Part shown: positions 1-8,097 of the stretch, piece by piece
Position numbering within the stretch: position 1 is the stretch's first letter
Layout: every line of letters starts with the position of its first letter
DNA from: DATLMR01 sp035634255
Lineage (GTDB): Bacteria; Acidobacteriota; Blastocatellia; UBA7656
Direction of reading: 5' to 3'
Length of the DNA: 36,444 bases
Assembly: GCA_035634255.1 (NCBI GenBank)
Contig: DASQDI010000158.1
Span: forward strand, 1-36,444
Notes under the pieces: generated by a model
Told to the model about the DNA's origin: nothing
The model's input: the letters and a program-made list of their open reading frames with translations, nothing else
The model's database searches: none
Program-made: the position numbers and the translations under genes

Positions 1-71
1 ATGAGGCAGGTGCCTCCTGCTGTGATAACTTCACAGCGAGCATTAGACCCAAACGGAGGCACCTGCCTCAT
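1..71. repeat. Nested palindrome at window start
   Basis: Bases 1-17 are the exact reverse complement of 55-71 (17-bp perfect inverted repeat). Each arm is also palindromic: a 6-bp stem with 2-base loop at 3-16 and again at 56-69. Inside lies a third hairpin, 7-bp arms 19-25 and 31-37 around a 5-base loop. The element starts exactly at base 1, so it may continue outside the window. It could be a transposon end, a REP-like element, a bidirectional terminator or a contig-end artefact; no T-tract follows on either side. Confidence 0.8.
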
Positions 72-166
72 ACCATCACTACCAAACGGGGCGGGAAGTT
101 GACAGGTGCGGGGCGGTCGCGTATCGTTCAGAGTTTTGCTCTCACACGTTGAAAGGGAACGGCATT

Positions 167-1324
167 ATGGAAACGATACCGGCACACGGCGGCAGGCTCA
201 TCAACCGCGAGTTGAAGGGGGTCGAGCGCGAGACTCTGCTTGAGAAAGCGCCCGGCCTGCCGAGGCTCACGCTCCGGGCGCGCGAGGTGAGCGATTTCGA
301 AATGATAGCGAACGGCGCGTTCAGCCCGCTCGAAGGCTTCATGTGCGAGGACGACTACATCGCGGTGCGGGGCAACAAGCACCTCGCGTCGGGGCTGCCC
401 TGGACCATCCCCGTCACCCTCTCCACTTCGGACGAAGTGGCCGGGGGACTCAGGGAGGGCGAAGAGGTCGCGCTGTTCGCGGAGGAGGACCACCTGCTCG
501 GCGTGCTCCACCTGCGCCAGAAATTCCGCTACGACAAGCAGCGCGAGGCGGAGCGGGTCTACCTGACGACGGACCTCGCGCATCCGGGCGTGCGCTCGCT
601 CTTCGAGCAGGGGGAGTGGCTGCTCGGCGGCCCGATAAGCCTGCTCAACCGCCCGCGCAACGCGGCCTTCCCCTCCCACAGGCTCGACCCCGAGCAGACG
701 CGCGACGCATTCAGGAAGAAGGGCTGGCACAGGATAGTGGCCTTCCAGACCCGCAACCCGATACACAGGGCGCACGAATACATCATCAAGTGCGCCCTCG
801 AAACGGTGGACGGCCTGCTGCTCCACCCTCTGGTCGGGGAGACGAAGTCGGACGACATCCCGGCCGACGTTCGCATGCGGTGTTACGGCGCGATGCTCGA
901 GCACTACTTCCCGAAGACGCGCGCGATGCTCGCGGTGAACCCGGCGGCGATGCGGTACGCGGGGCCGCGCGAGGCCGTGTTTCACGCGATAATCCGAAAG
1001 AACTACGGCTGCACCCACTTCATAGTGGGCCGGGACCACGCGGGTGTCGGGAACTATTACGGCACCTACGACGCGCATTACATCTTCAACGAATTCGACC
1101 CCGAGTCCCTCGGCATCACCCCCATGTTCTTCGACCACTCGTTCTACTGCCGGAGGTGCGACGCGATGGCCTCCAACAAGACCTGTCCGCACGATTCGGG
1201 CGAGCACGTGACGCTCTCGGGCACGAAGGTGCGGGAGATGCTTTCGGCGGGCCAGTTGCCCCCGCGCGAGTTCTCGCGGCCCGAGGTCGCCTCGATCCTG
1301 ATCGACGCGATGAAGGGTCAGTGA
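167..1324 (+). CDS. sat: Sulfate adenylyltransferase (ATP sulfurylase)
   Basis: Makes adenosine 5'-phosphosulfate from ATP and sulfate in the cytoplasm, the first step of sulfate activation. The 385-residue protein has the family nucleotide-binding motifs: QTRNPIHRAHE at residues 194-204 and GRDHAGVG at 288-295. Near the C terminus Cys328, Cys331 and Cys340 have the spacing of the zinc-binding cysteines described in thermophilic ATP sulfurylases; that zinc role is inferred. This is the single-chain Sat type, not the CysD/CysN type. The ATG at 167 is chosen because a purine-rich GAAAGGG (151-157) lies about 9 bases upstream; an in-frame TTG at 149 would add six residues. No APS kinase or APS reductase gene is beside it, so assimilatory and dissimilatory use cannot be separated from this window; the former is more likely by default. 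Confidence 0.95.
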   Translation: METIPAHGGRLINRELKGVERETLLEKAPGLPRLTLRAREVSDFEMIANGAFSPLEGFMCEDDYIAVRGNKHLASGLPWTIPVTLSTSDEVAGGLREGEEVALFAEEDHLLGVLHLRQKFRYDKQREAERVYLTTDLAHPGVRSLFEQGEWLLGGPISLLNRPRNAAFPSHRLDPEQTRDAFRKKGWHRIVAFQTRNPIHRAHEYIIKCALETVDGLLLHPLVGETKSDDIPADVRMRCYGAMLEHYFPKTRAMLAVNPAAMRYAGPREAVFHAIIRKNYGCTHFIVGRDHAGVGNYYGTYDAHYIFNEFDPESLGITPMFFDHSFYCRRCDAMASNKTCPHDSGEHVTLSGTKVREMLSAGQLPPREFSRPEVASILIDAMKGQ

Positions 1325-1660
1325 TCGCTCGGGGCATTCGGGCCGCGCGGGGCTCGAATATTCAGTTGAAAAATCGGAGTGGCAATCATATTATCGGGGG
1401 CGAGAGGGGGAGGCGGTTCGGGTTGGTCGGGACCGTTTCGAGCCTTAGAGCATTCAGCCCAGGAACCGAGGTTAATAAAAGCCAGGCGATTGCTGTCTTT
1501 CGGCCCTTGATGCTCCTGATGCTTAAATCTCCCATCCCAGCGCGAGCGGCCGAGCGCGCTCCGAGAGGACAATTGCGACCGGTGAGAAGTGTGGAGTATA
1601 ATCCAGGTGCCGCTGGACAAGTGCCCTCTGGGCATCGATAGCAATCGGAGGCCCAGCCTT
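1325..1660. other. Intergenic spacer between sat and FHA cluster
   Basis: This 336-base gap holds no convincing gene. Its last 90 bases contain the promoter described separately. The rest is G-rich with no long inverted repeat that I could find and no obvious terminator for sat. Confidence 0.6.
1573..1602 (+). promoter_or_regulatory. Sigma-70-type promoter for the FHA/kinase cluster
   Basis: A -35-like TTGCGA (1573-1578) and a perfect -10 TATAAT (1597-1602) are separated by 18 bases. The expected start of transcription is near 1609, about 50 bases upstream of the first ATG at 1661. It probably drives the whole cluster through 7030, since only short gaps and no clear terminator occur before that point. 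Confidence 0.65.
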
Positions 1661-2494
1661 ATGATCAGGTGTAATAACTGTGGAACCAACAACATTGACG
1701 GCAGTGAGTACTGTGACGAATGCGGTATGAGGCTCGGCAATTCGCCCCCGAACGCGGTCGCGGAGCCGCCGAGCGCCGTAGACCCCATTTCGTCGAGGAC
1801 GATGGATGGCCCTCTGCCCGCCCCGCCGTCTTTCACCACCTCCACGTCCATACCCAAGCCCGCGACCCCGGCGCGAGAGCCGCGCGGCGAGTCGCGTGAG
1901 CCCGAGCCCCGGAAATCGGACGGCGCGCCCGCGCCCGAGCGCCGCCTGCTGACGAGGGACCGCGCGGACTTTTCCAGCCGGCAGAAAACCCCCAACGGCG
2001 CGGAGAGCCGCCCGCCCGACGGCAAGATCAACGCCCTGAAGCCCGCGGACCCGCCCCCCCCGAGGGAGGGCCCCGGTAAGACCTTCATCCTCTCCTCGCG
2101 CGGGCGCACCGACGCGCTCCAGCCGGAGCAACCCGCCTCGGTCGCCGCGGACGCGCCGCGGATCACGGCGAGGCTGGTGATCGAGCGCGGGGGGCGCATA
2201 GGCAGGGAGTTCCCGATCACCGGGATCGAGACGAACATAGGGCGGTGGGACGCCGACAGCGGAATCTTCCCGGACGTAGACCTGGACGAGGATGACCCGG
2301 AGGCGAAGATTTCGCGCCGCCACGCCCGCATAATCAACCATAACGGGCAATACTTCATCGAAGACCTGGGGTCGACCAACGGGACCTTTATCAACCGGGG
2401 CCGCAGGTTGCTGCCGGGCAAGCGACACATGCTCCAGAGCGGAGACGAAGTGATAGTCGGCAAGACTTTTTTGAAGTTTCAGATTCTTAAATGA
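1661..2494 (+). CDS. Zinc-ribbon and FHA domain protein
   Basis: A 277-residue soluble protein. Residues 4-21 form a zinc ribbon (Cys4, Cys7, Cys18, Cys21). Residues about 30-165 are a Pro/Arg-rich, probably disordered linker with several Ser/Thr. Residues 168-277 are a forkhead-associated (FHA) domain with the phosphothreonine-binding signatures SRRH (218-221) and NGT (240-242). FHA domains bind phosphothreonine peptides, so this is probably an adaptor for the neighbouring kinase; that partnership is inferred. The ATG at 1661 is chosen because CGGAGG lies 9 bases upstream and it opens directly into the zinc ribbon; a longer reading from 1589 would start inside the promoter. The FHA domain closely resembles that of the kinase at 2648, both sharing an 'IFP-(D/E)-(V/I)-DL' stretch before SRRHA, suggesting duplication. 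Confidence 0.85.
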   Translation: MIRCNNCGTNNIDGSEYCDECGMRLGNSPPNAVAEPPSAVDPISSRTMDGPLPAPPSFTTSTSIPKPATPAREPRGESREPEPRKSDGAPAPERRLLTRDRADFSSRQKTPNGAESRPPDGKINALKPADPPPPREGPGKTFILSSRGRTDALQPEQPASVAADAPRITARLVIERGGRIGREFPITGIETNIGRWDADSGIFPDVDLDEDDPEAKISRRHARIINHNGQYFIEDLGSTNGTFINRGRRLLPGKRHMLQSGDEVIVGKTFLKFQILK

Positions 2495-2647
2495 GCGGCG
2501 AGCGATCCCGGTCCCGAGCAGTTTACCCTTTAGCAGTTTCCGTGATGGCGCGGCGGCCGGAATCGGGCCTGAGCCTCTATCGACCGCTCCGGACGTTTGC
2601 GGCAGACGGCGCGGCGGCCGGGCCGCTGACGCATGTAGCCTGGGATT

Positions 2648-4318
2648 ATGTTTTGCCCTGAATGCGGCGCAAGCGTGCAGCCGGGAAACACGAATTGCGG
2701 AGTGTGCGGCGCGGAGCAGGAGCCCGCGGTCGCGCCGCCTCCGCCGGTGGTTATTCAAGCGCACATAGGACGCGACGAGGATCGTATGCCCGAGTCGAAG
2801 AAACCGAAGAAGCCTACAACTCACCAGCTTGAGCCGGGCACCCTCCTGCTCGACAGGTACTTGATCGTCAAGCGGGTGGGCGGCGGCGGCATGGGGTCGG
2901 TCTACCAGGCAAAGGACAAGAGGCTCGCGGACCGTCTGTGCGCGGTGAAGGAGATGATAGAGCTGTTCGCTGATGAGAATCAGCGCGCGAAGGCGGTCGA
3001 GGATTTCAAACGCGAGGCCGAGGTCCTCGCCCAGCTCGAACACCCCTCCATCCCCACGATCTATGATTATTTCATCGAAGGCGGGCGTTACTACCTGGTC
3101 ATGAAGTGGATCGGCGGGGGCGACCTCGCCGAGCAGATGCGCCTGCGCGGGGGCGTAGTCGACGAGCCGAGCGTCACGAAGTGGGCGATCCAGATCTGCG
3201 ACGTGCTCCACTACATCCACTCGCAGAAGCCGCCGATAATCTACCGCGACCTCAAGCCCGCGAACCTGATGATCGACGACAAGACCGGCCGCGTGATGCT
3301 CGTCGATTTCGGCATCGCCCGCGTCGTGCGCTCGACGGAGAAGGGCGTGACCGCCATCGGCACCATGGGCTACGCGCCGCCCGAGCTGTTCGCGGGCAAG
3401 GTCGAGCCGAGGTCGGACATCTACTCCTTGGGCGCTACGATGTTCCACATGATGACCGGGGCCGACCCGCAGGACAACCCCCTGCTGATCTTCGACTTCA
3501 GCAAGAACCCGCGCCCCACGGCCATCAACCCGGCCATCTCCCCGGAGATGGAGCGACTGCTGATGAAGACCGTCGCCCACAAGCCGGAGGACAGGCACGC
3601 CAACGCGCTCGAATTGATGCGCGGGCTCGAAGAGCACAGCGCGCGCCTGCTCTCGCGCCCCGCGCCCGAGGCCTCGCGCCAGTTCAGGCCGTCGCCCGTG
3701 CCCTCGGCGCAGGGGGAGCAGCCCGACTCTTTCGAGATGTCGCGCCCGAGGCCGAGCTTTCCCGAGACTCCCATGAATGCCCATGTGCCCGCGCCCTTCT
3801 CCGCGAGCCCCGTCAACTCTTCGGGCTCGGCCTCGGGCACCGCCCTCGAATGGGTCTACTGCGGGCACTGCGGGGAGAAGATCGGGGCGAGCGACGTTTA
3901 CTGCGCGCACTGCGGCTCCCGGCAGCCGCTCGCGGGCGGCCCGTCGAACTACATCGGGCAGGGCTCTGCGTCGCGCGTCACGGCCCAGCTCGTCGTGATC
4001 GGCACGTCGGAGATGGTCAAGCCCTTCGCGATAGACAAGGACAACGTCTTAATAGGCCGCACGGACCCGCACACGAGCATATTCCCGGAGATCGACCTCA
4101 CCATGTACGACCCGGAGACTAAGGTGTCGCGCCGCCACGCGAAAATATACAGGCAGGGCGACCAATTTCTAATCGAGGACCTGGGCTCGGTCAACGGCAC
4201 GATCATCAACTCTATCAGCGGCGGCTCCATCCGCCTGAACGCCAAATCCCCGCGCGTGCTCTCGGCAGGCGACGAGCTGAAGCTCGGCGGGACCACTTTG
4301 AAATTCATGATCATGTGA
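2648..4318 (+). CDS. Ser/Thr protein kinase with two zinc ribbons and C-terminal FHA
   Basis: A 556-residue Hanks-type kinase. Order: zinc ribbon (Cys3, Cys6, Cys17, Cys20), kinase domain about 71-330, low-complexity Pro/Ser linker, second zinc ribbon (Cys405, Cys408, Cys419, Cys422), FHA domain about 443-556. In the kinase, the glycine loop is 78-85, the ATP-binding lysine Lys101, the catalytic loop YRDLKPAN (Asp201, with Tyr in place of the usual His) and the DFG motif 220-222; all catalytic residues are present. The FHA domain keeps RRH (495-497) and NGT (516-518). No membrane segment is visible, unlike PASTA-type kinases, so it should be cytosolic. It sits between FHA, RDD and phosphatase genes in one direction, which suggests that its own FHA and the neighbouring FHA domains read its phosphothreonines. 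Substrates are unknown. Confidence 0.92.
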   Translation: MFCPECGASVQPGNTNCGVCGAEQEPAVAPPPPVVIQAHIGRDEDRMPESKKPKKPTTHQLEPGTLLLDRYLIVKRVGGGGMGSVYQAKDKRLADRLCAVKEMIELFADENQRAKAVEDFKREAEVLAQLEHPSIPTIYDYFIEGGRYYLVMKWIGGGDLAEQMRLRGGVVDEPSVTKWAIQICDVLHYIHSQKPPIIYRDLKPANLMIDDKTGRVMLVDFGIARVVRSTEKGVTAIGTMGYAPPELFAGKVEPRSDIYSLGATMFHMMTGADPQDNPLLIFDFSKNPRPTAINPAISPEMERLLMKTVAHKPEDRHANALELMRGLEEHSARLLSRPAPEASRQFRPSPVPSAQGEQPDSFEMSRPRPSFPETPMNAHVPAPFSASPVNSSGSASGTALEWVYCGHCGEKIGASDVYCAHCGSRQPLAGGPSNYIGQGSASRVTAQLVVIGTSEMVKPFAIDKDNVLIGRTDPHTSIFPEIDLTMYDPETKVSRRHAKIYRQGDQFLIEDLGSVNGTIINSISGGSIRLNAKSPRVLSAGDELKLGGTTLKFMIM

Positions 4319-4339
4319 GGTAAGTTATCCGAGGCTCGG

Positions 4340-4381
4340 GGCTAGAGGGCAGGGACCGGCAATCACCTCTGCGCTCTAGCC
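4340..4381 (+). other. Hairpin in the spacer before the RDD gene
   Basis: Bases 4340-4350 pair with 4371-4381 over 11 bp with one mismatch, leaving a 20-base loop. The stem ends 10 bases before the ATG at 4392, so it covers the region where a ribosome-binding site would be expected; no good Shine-Dalgarno sequence is seen. It may influence expression of the RDD gene relative to the kinase; function is inferred. Confidence 0.45.
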
Positions 4382-4391
4382 TTAAATCATT

Positions 4392-5198
4392 ATGGCGAGA
4401 TTCTGTCCATATTGCGGCAAGCAGTTGAGCGACAGGGCGAAGTTCTGCCCGCACTGCGGCAAGGCCCCCCCGATGCGCGAGCGCCCGTCGGGGGTGACGG
4501 TCCGCGAGGCGGGCTCCGGGGCCACACGCCCCCTGAGCGCCATGGAAGAGCCGGGGCGGAGCCGCGCGACCGCCCCGGAAAACCAGAAGACGGCGGCGAT
4601 CAATCAGGCGGGCGAGGGCGAGGCGGAGCGACCGCCTGCGGGCAGCGCCCGACTCTCGTCGACGCTATCCGCCGAGAGGCCCGCGCGGACGGCGCGCACG
4701 AACGGGTCGGCGGCGCGGCCCACAGTGACCGCGGGCGGGCAGAGGCGGTTCGCCCCGGCCACGCACGCCCTGATCGGCGCGGAGGAGCAGGCCGGGTTCG
4801 GCCTGCGCTACGGCGCGTGGATGTTCGACTTCCTGATCACGCTCATAGCCATGATGACCTTCACCTTCATCGTCACGGCCGTGAGCAAGAAGTCGGTCGT
4901 CGGCTCCAACCGCGACCTGGTCCTGGTGGCCCTGTTGACCCTGCTGATGTTCGTGCTCAATTACGTGGTCCTCGCGGGCCGGGACGGTCAGAGCGCGGGG
5001 ATGCGCATACTCGGCATTCGCATAGCGCGCATCGACGGGAGGCCGTTCACCATGAGGGACGCGGCCCTGCGCCACCTCGTAGGCTACCCGGTCTCGATGG
5101 CGGCATTTTTTCTCGGCTTCCTCTGGATGCTGTGGGACCCGCGACAACAGGGCTGGCACGACAAGATCGCGCGCACGCTGGTCGTGGTGTCGCGCTGA
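4392..5198 (+). CDS. Zinc-ribbon and RDD-family membrane protein
   Basis: A 268-residue protein. Residues 1-22 hold a zinc ribbon (Cys5, Cys8, Cys19, Cys22); residues about 25-125 are a linker rich in Ser, Thr, Ala, Arg and Pro; residues about 133-268 are an RDD domain. The RDD part shows the typical Arg139 and Asp146 in the first helix, membrane segments near 143-164, 176-195 and 230-248, and the C-terminal WDPRQQGWHDKIART signature. RDD proteins are small polytopic inner-membrane proteins, mostly of unknown function, some linked to ion transport. The zinc ribbon resembles those of the two upstream genes, so this may be the membrane anchor or a target of the kinase module; the Thr/Ser-rich linker is a plausible phosphorylation region (inference). 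Confidence 0.85.
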   Translation: MARFCPYCGKQLSDRAKFCPHCGKAPPMRERPSGVTVREAGSGATRPLSAMEEPGRSRATAPENQKTAAINQAGEGEAERPPAGSARLSSTLSAERPARTARTNGSAARPTVTAGGQRRFAPATHALIGAEEQAGFGLRYGAWMFDFLITLIAMMTFTFIVTAVSKKSVVGSNRDLVLVALLTLLMFVLNYVVLAGRDGQSAGMRILGIRIARIDGRPFTMRDAALRHLVGYPVSMAAFFLGFLWMLWDPRQQGWHDKIARTLVVVSR

Positions 5199-5308
5199 GA
5201 AGAGGGAAGCAGACGGGCGGAAGAATCCGGGCGGCTCCGACGCTCTTTCCAGCGGAGGTGCCCGGCGTGAACCACTGATGACAACTTCGAAGGGTTGAGA
5301 GTCCTCAA

Positions 5309-7030
5309 ATGGATACGTTCATTGTTCGACCTAAAGATTACGAGCCCTCGACGGTCAAGCTTGACAAGATGAGGCTCACGATTGGCCGTTCTTCCCGAAA
5401 CGACATTTGCATCGGCGACCCGTTCGCGTCGAGGCTCCACGCGGAGCTGAGGAGCGAAGGCGAGCAGGTGTTGCTGATCGACAACGGGAGCGCCAACGGC
5501 ACCTTCCTGAACGGGCAGAGGGTCACGGGCTCCGTGCGCCTGCACGTGGGCGACCTGATCCGGATAGGCGAGACGGAGATCGAGTACGCTTCGGGGAATC
5601 AGGACATGCTCTCGGGCGCGACCGTCTACCTTTCCGGCCCCGCGGCGGCGGCCCTGCCCGCCGACACGATCACTTCGCCTATGGCCGGGCGCTCGACGAC
5701 CGACCTGATCTCATCAATCCAGTCGGGCAAGATATCGAGCGAGATGCGCAGGGTGGGCGGGGCGAAAGCGGCGATGGTCTCCGAAGCGCCGGGGCGCGAC
5801 CTGCTCAGCATAGTCTCGCAGGTCGGCATAGCACTCCTGCCGCGCACCTCGCTCGAAGACACTCTGAAGATGACCATCGACATCGTCTTCCAGGCCATCC
5901 CGGCCGAGCGCGGCTTCCTCTTCCTCAAGGAGGACGACGAGCTGACCTGCAAGGTCGCGCGCGGGGCGCACACGGACGCCCTGCCGTCCGCGTCCCAGGT
6001 CCAGATCAGCCGCTCGATAACCAACAAAGTGCTGACGGAAGGCCAGTCGGTCCTCACCTCCGACGCGATGCACGACCCGCGCTTTCAGGCGCAGAATTCG
6101 GTCGTGCTCAGCCAGATCCGCTCGGTGATGGCCGTGCCGCTCTTCTCGGGCGAAGAGACCTTCGGGATGATCTACGTAGACAACCCCCTGCACAGCCGCT
6201 TCGAGGAAGAGGACCTCAAGGTCCTCACCACCATCGCCTCCGTCGCTTCGATCAAGATCGAGCACGAGCGCCTGCTTGAAGAGCGGCTCGAAAAGCGCAG
6301 GATGGAAGAGGAGCTGAAGGTCGCCTCCGAAATCCAGATGCGGTTGCAGCCGGTCGCGCCGCCCCAGATCGACGGGTGGGAGATGACGGGGGTATCTTTC
6401 CCCTGCCGCGAGATCGGGGGCGACTACTACGACTTCATAAAGCGCAAGCGCGACAACCGGCTCGTTATAGCGGTGGGCGACGTGTCGGGCAAAGGCACGG
6501 GGGCGGCCCTGCTCATGTCCTCCCTGCACGCGGCCGTCCGCGCGCAGTCGCAGACCCGCGCCTCGATATGCGAGGTCATGGGGGAGATCAACCAGTACAT
6601 CTACGAGAACTCGCCTTCGAACAAGTACCTCACGCTCTTTTACGGAGAGCTGGACCCCGAGACGGGCACCCTGGTCTACTCCAACGGGGGCCACAACACC
6701 CCGGCCCTGATCCGCAGGTCGGGAGAGGTGGTCATGCTCGATCAGGGCGGCCTGCCCATCGGCCTGATGCAGGGCGCGAGCTACCAGGAAGGCACGGTGA
6801 AGTTCGAGCCGAACGACGTGCTGGTGATCTACAGCGACGGCATCACCGAGTCGGTCAACGACGGCGACGAGGAGTTCGGGGAGGAGCGCCTGATCGAAGT
6901 GGTCAGAAACAACCTGCACCGCTCGGCGGCCGGGATCCGCGACCGCATAGACGAAGCGCTCTCGCGGTTCGTCGGCACCGCCGCGCCCGTGGACGACATG
7001 ACGCTCATGGTCATCAAGTGTACCGCGTGA
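5309..7030 (+). CDS. FHA-GAF-PP2C (SpoIIE/RsbU-type) protein phosphatase
   Basis: A 573-residue soluble regulator. FHA domain about residues 3-93 (SRLHAE at 41-46, NGT at 63-65); GAF domain about 165-320; a short charged helical linker about 318-345; PP2C/SpoIIE phosphatase domain about 346-573. Metal-binding acidic residues are in place: GGDYYD (Asp372), GDVSGKG (Asp391), SDG (Asp510) and DDMT (Asp562/563). Such phosphatases remove phosphate from Ser/Thr, usually on STAS-type anti-anti-sigma factors, but no STAS or anti-sigma gene is nearby. With an FHA domain and a kinase upstream, it is likely to oppose that kinase. The GAF domain should sense a small molecule or redox state. It is the last gene of the cluster and is followed by a strong terminator. 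Confidence 0.93.
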   Translation: MDTFIVRPKDYEPSTVKLDKMRLTIGRSSRNDICIGDPFASRLHAELRSEGEQVLLIDNGSANGTFLNGQRVTGSVRLHVGDLIRIGETEIEYASGNQDMLSGATVYLSGPAAAALPADTITSPMAGRSTTDLISSIQSGKISSEMRRVGGAKAAMVSEAPGRDLLSIVSQVGIALLPRTSLEDTLKMTIDIVFQAIPAERGFLFLKEDDELTCKVARGAHTDALPSASQVQISRSITNKVLTEGQSVLTSDAMHDPRFQAQNSVVLSQIRSVMAVPLFSGEETFGMIYVDNPLHSRFEEEDLKVLTTIASVASIKIEHERLLEERLEKRRMEEELKVASEIQMRLQPVAPPQIDGWEMTGVSFPCREIGGDYYDFIKRKRDNRLVIAVGDVSGKGTGAALLMSSLHAAVRAQSQTRASICEVMGEINQYIYENSPSNKYLTLFYGELDPETGTLVYSNGGHNTPALIRRSGEVVMLDQGGLPIGLMQGASYQEGTVKFEPNDVLVIYSDGITESVNDGDEEFGEERLIEVVRNNLHRSAAGIRDRIDEALSRFVGTAAPVDDMTLMVIKCTA

Positions 7031-7061
7031 TCCACATTCACGCAGCCCGGAGGAAGAAAAT

Positions 7062-7093
7062 GAGGCCGGCTCAAAGAGCCGGCCTCTTGTTTT
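7062..7093 (+). terminator. Rho-independent terminator, possibly bidirectional
   Basis: A perfect 10-bp GC-rich stem (7062-7071 with 7077-7086) with a 5-base loop is followed by TTGTTTT on the plus strand, ending the FHA/kinase/phosphatase transcript 32 bases after its last stop codon. On the minus strand the same stem is followed by ATTTTCTT, so it may also stop transcripts of the propeller gene that ends at 7126. Confidence 0.9.
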
Positions 7094-7125
7094 AAAGGAA
7101 CTTTGACGTTGTGGCTAGCAGAACA

Positions 7126-8097
7126 TTATGGGACCGAGTTGGTCGAGGAGTTTCTTATTCTGGAAACGGTGTTGGCGCTGGTGTTCGCCACCCACAGGCT
7201 GACCCCCTCGATGGCCACGCTTGAGGGGCTCTTCCCGACCGTGTAGACGTTGAGCGCCGCGCCCGTGCCCGGATTCAGCTTCGTGACGCTGTTGCTGCCG
7301 TGGTTGACCACCCAGATGTAGCCGCCCGCGGAGATCACGGCCTCCGGGCCGTCGCCCACCGAGAAGGTGCCGAGGCTGACCCCGTCGCTGGCCCTGAGCT
7401 TGGTGACGCTCGCGCCATAGAAGTTCGTGACCCAGACGTTGGCCCCGTCGAAGACCACCCCCGCCGGCGATTCGCCCACGGTGTAGGTGCCGAGCTTGAC
7501 CCCGTCGCTGCCGCGCAGCTTCGTGACGTTGTTGCTGTCCTTATTGACCACCCACAGGTTCGCCCCGTCATGCTCCAGGGCCACGGGGGCCTTCTCCACG
7601 TTGTAGGTGCCGAGCTTGACCCCGTCACTGGCCCTGAGCTTCGTGACGCTGTTGCCGACCTTGCTCGCCACCCAGATGTTCCCCCCCTCGGACAGGACCG
7701 CTATCGGCCCGCCGGGGATCGTGTACGTGCCGAGGGTGGCCCCGTCGCTCGCCCTCAGCTTCTTCACGCTGTCGCTCCAGTGATTCACCACCCAGACGTT
7801 GGCCCCTTCGGTGGCGAGCGCGACGGGCCTCTCGCCCACCGAATAGGTGCCGAGGGTGACCCCGTCGCTCGGGCGCAGTTTCGAGACGCTGTTGCCGTAG
7901 CGGTTCGCCACCCAGACGCTCGTCCCGTCATAGATTATCGCGTCCGGCCCTTCGCCGACCGCGAAGTCGGTGGTCGTCACGGAAGGCGTTTCCAGCTGCT
8001 GCGCGCTCGTAACGAAGACGCTCGGAGCGCCCACCGCCACGGCCGTCAGCAGCAGCGCGATGAATGATATTTTTAATTCACGAAGATTCCTTCTCAT
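7126..8097 (-). CDS. Secreted seven-bladed beta-propeller (YVTN-type repeat) protein
   Basis: A 323-residue protein with an N-terminal signal peptide (hydrophobic stretch about residues 10-30, followed by SAQQ). The rest is seven repeats of 40 residues, each with a WV(A/V/T)N-x5-SVTKL core and a SDG-x-x-LGTY strand, matching a seven-bladed propeller of the YVTN/NHL kind. These folds bind proteins or small ligands and are not usually catalytic. Its ATG overlaps the stop of the SCO gene (ATGA), with AAAGGAGGA just upstream, so the two are translationally coupled. It is the last gene of the copper-oxidase operon, suggesting a periplasmic partner or substrate-binding role (inference). The repeats are also similar at DNA level (120-bp period). 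Confidence 0.85.
   Translation of the reverse strand: MRRNLRELKISFIALLLTAVAVGAPSVFVTSAQQLETPSVTTTDFAVGEGPDAIIYDGTSVWVANRYGNSVSKLRPSDGVTLGTYSVGERPVALATEGANVWVVNHWSDSVKKLRASDGATLGTYTIPGGPIAVLSEGGNIWVASKVGNSVTKLRASDGVKLGTYNVEKAPVALEHDGANLWVVNKDSNNVTKLRGSDGVKLGTYTVGESPAGVVFDGANVWVTNFYGASVTKLRASDGVSLGTFSVGDGPEAVISAGGYIWVVNHGSNSVTKLNPGTGAALNVYTVGKSPSSVAIEGVSLWVANTSANTVSRIRNSSTNSVP

Noticed and set aside
1523..3910. Long minus-strand reading of about 795 codons opposite the FHA and kinase genes
   Set aside because: It is opposite genes with complete kinase and FHA motifs; its Arg/Asp/Val-rich composition is typical of the antisense frame in GC-rich DNA.
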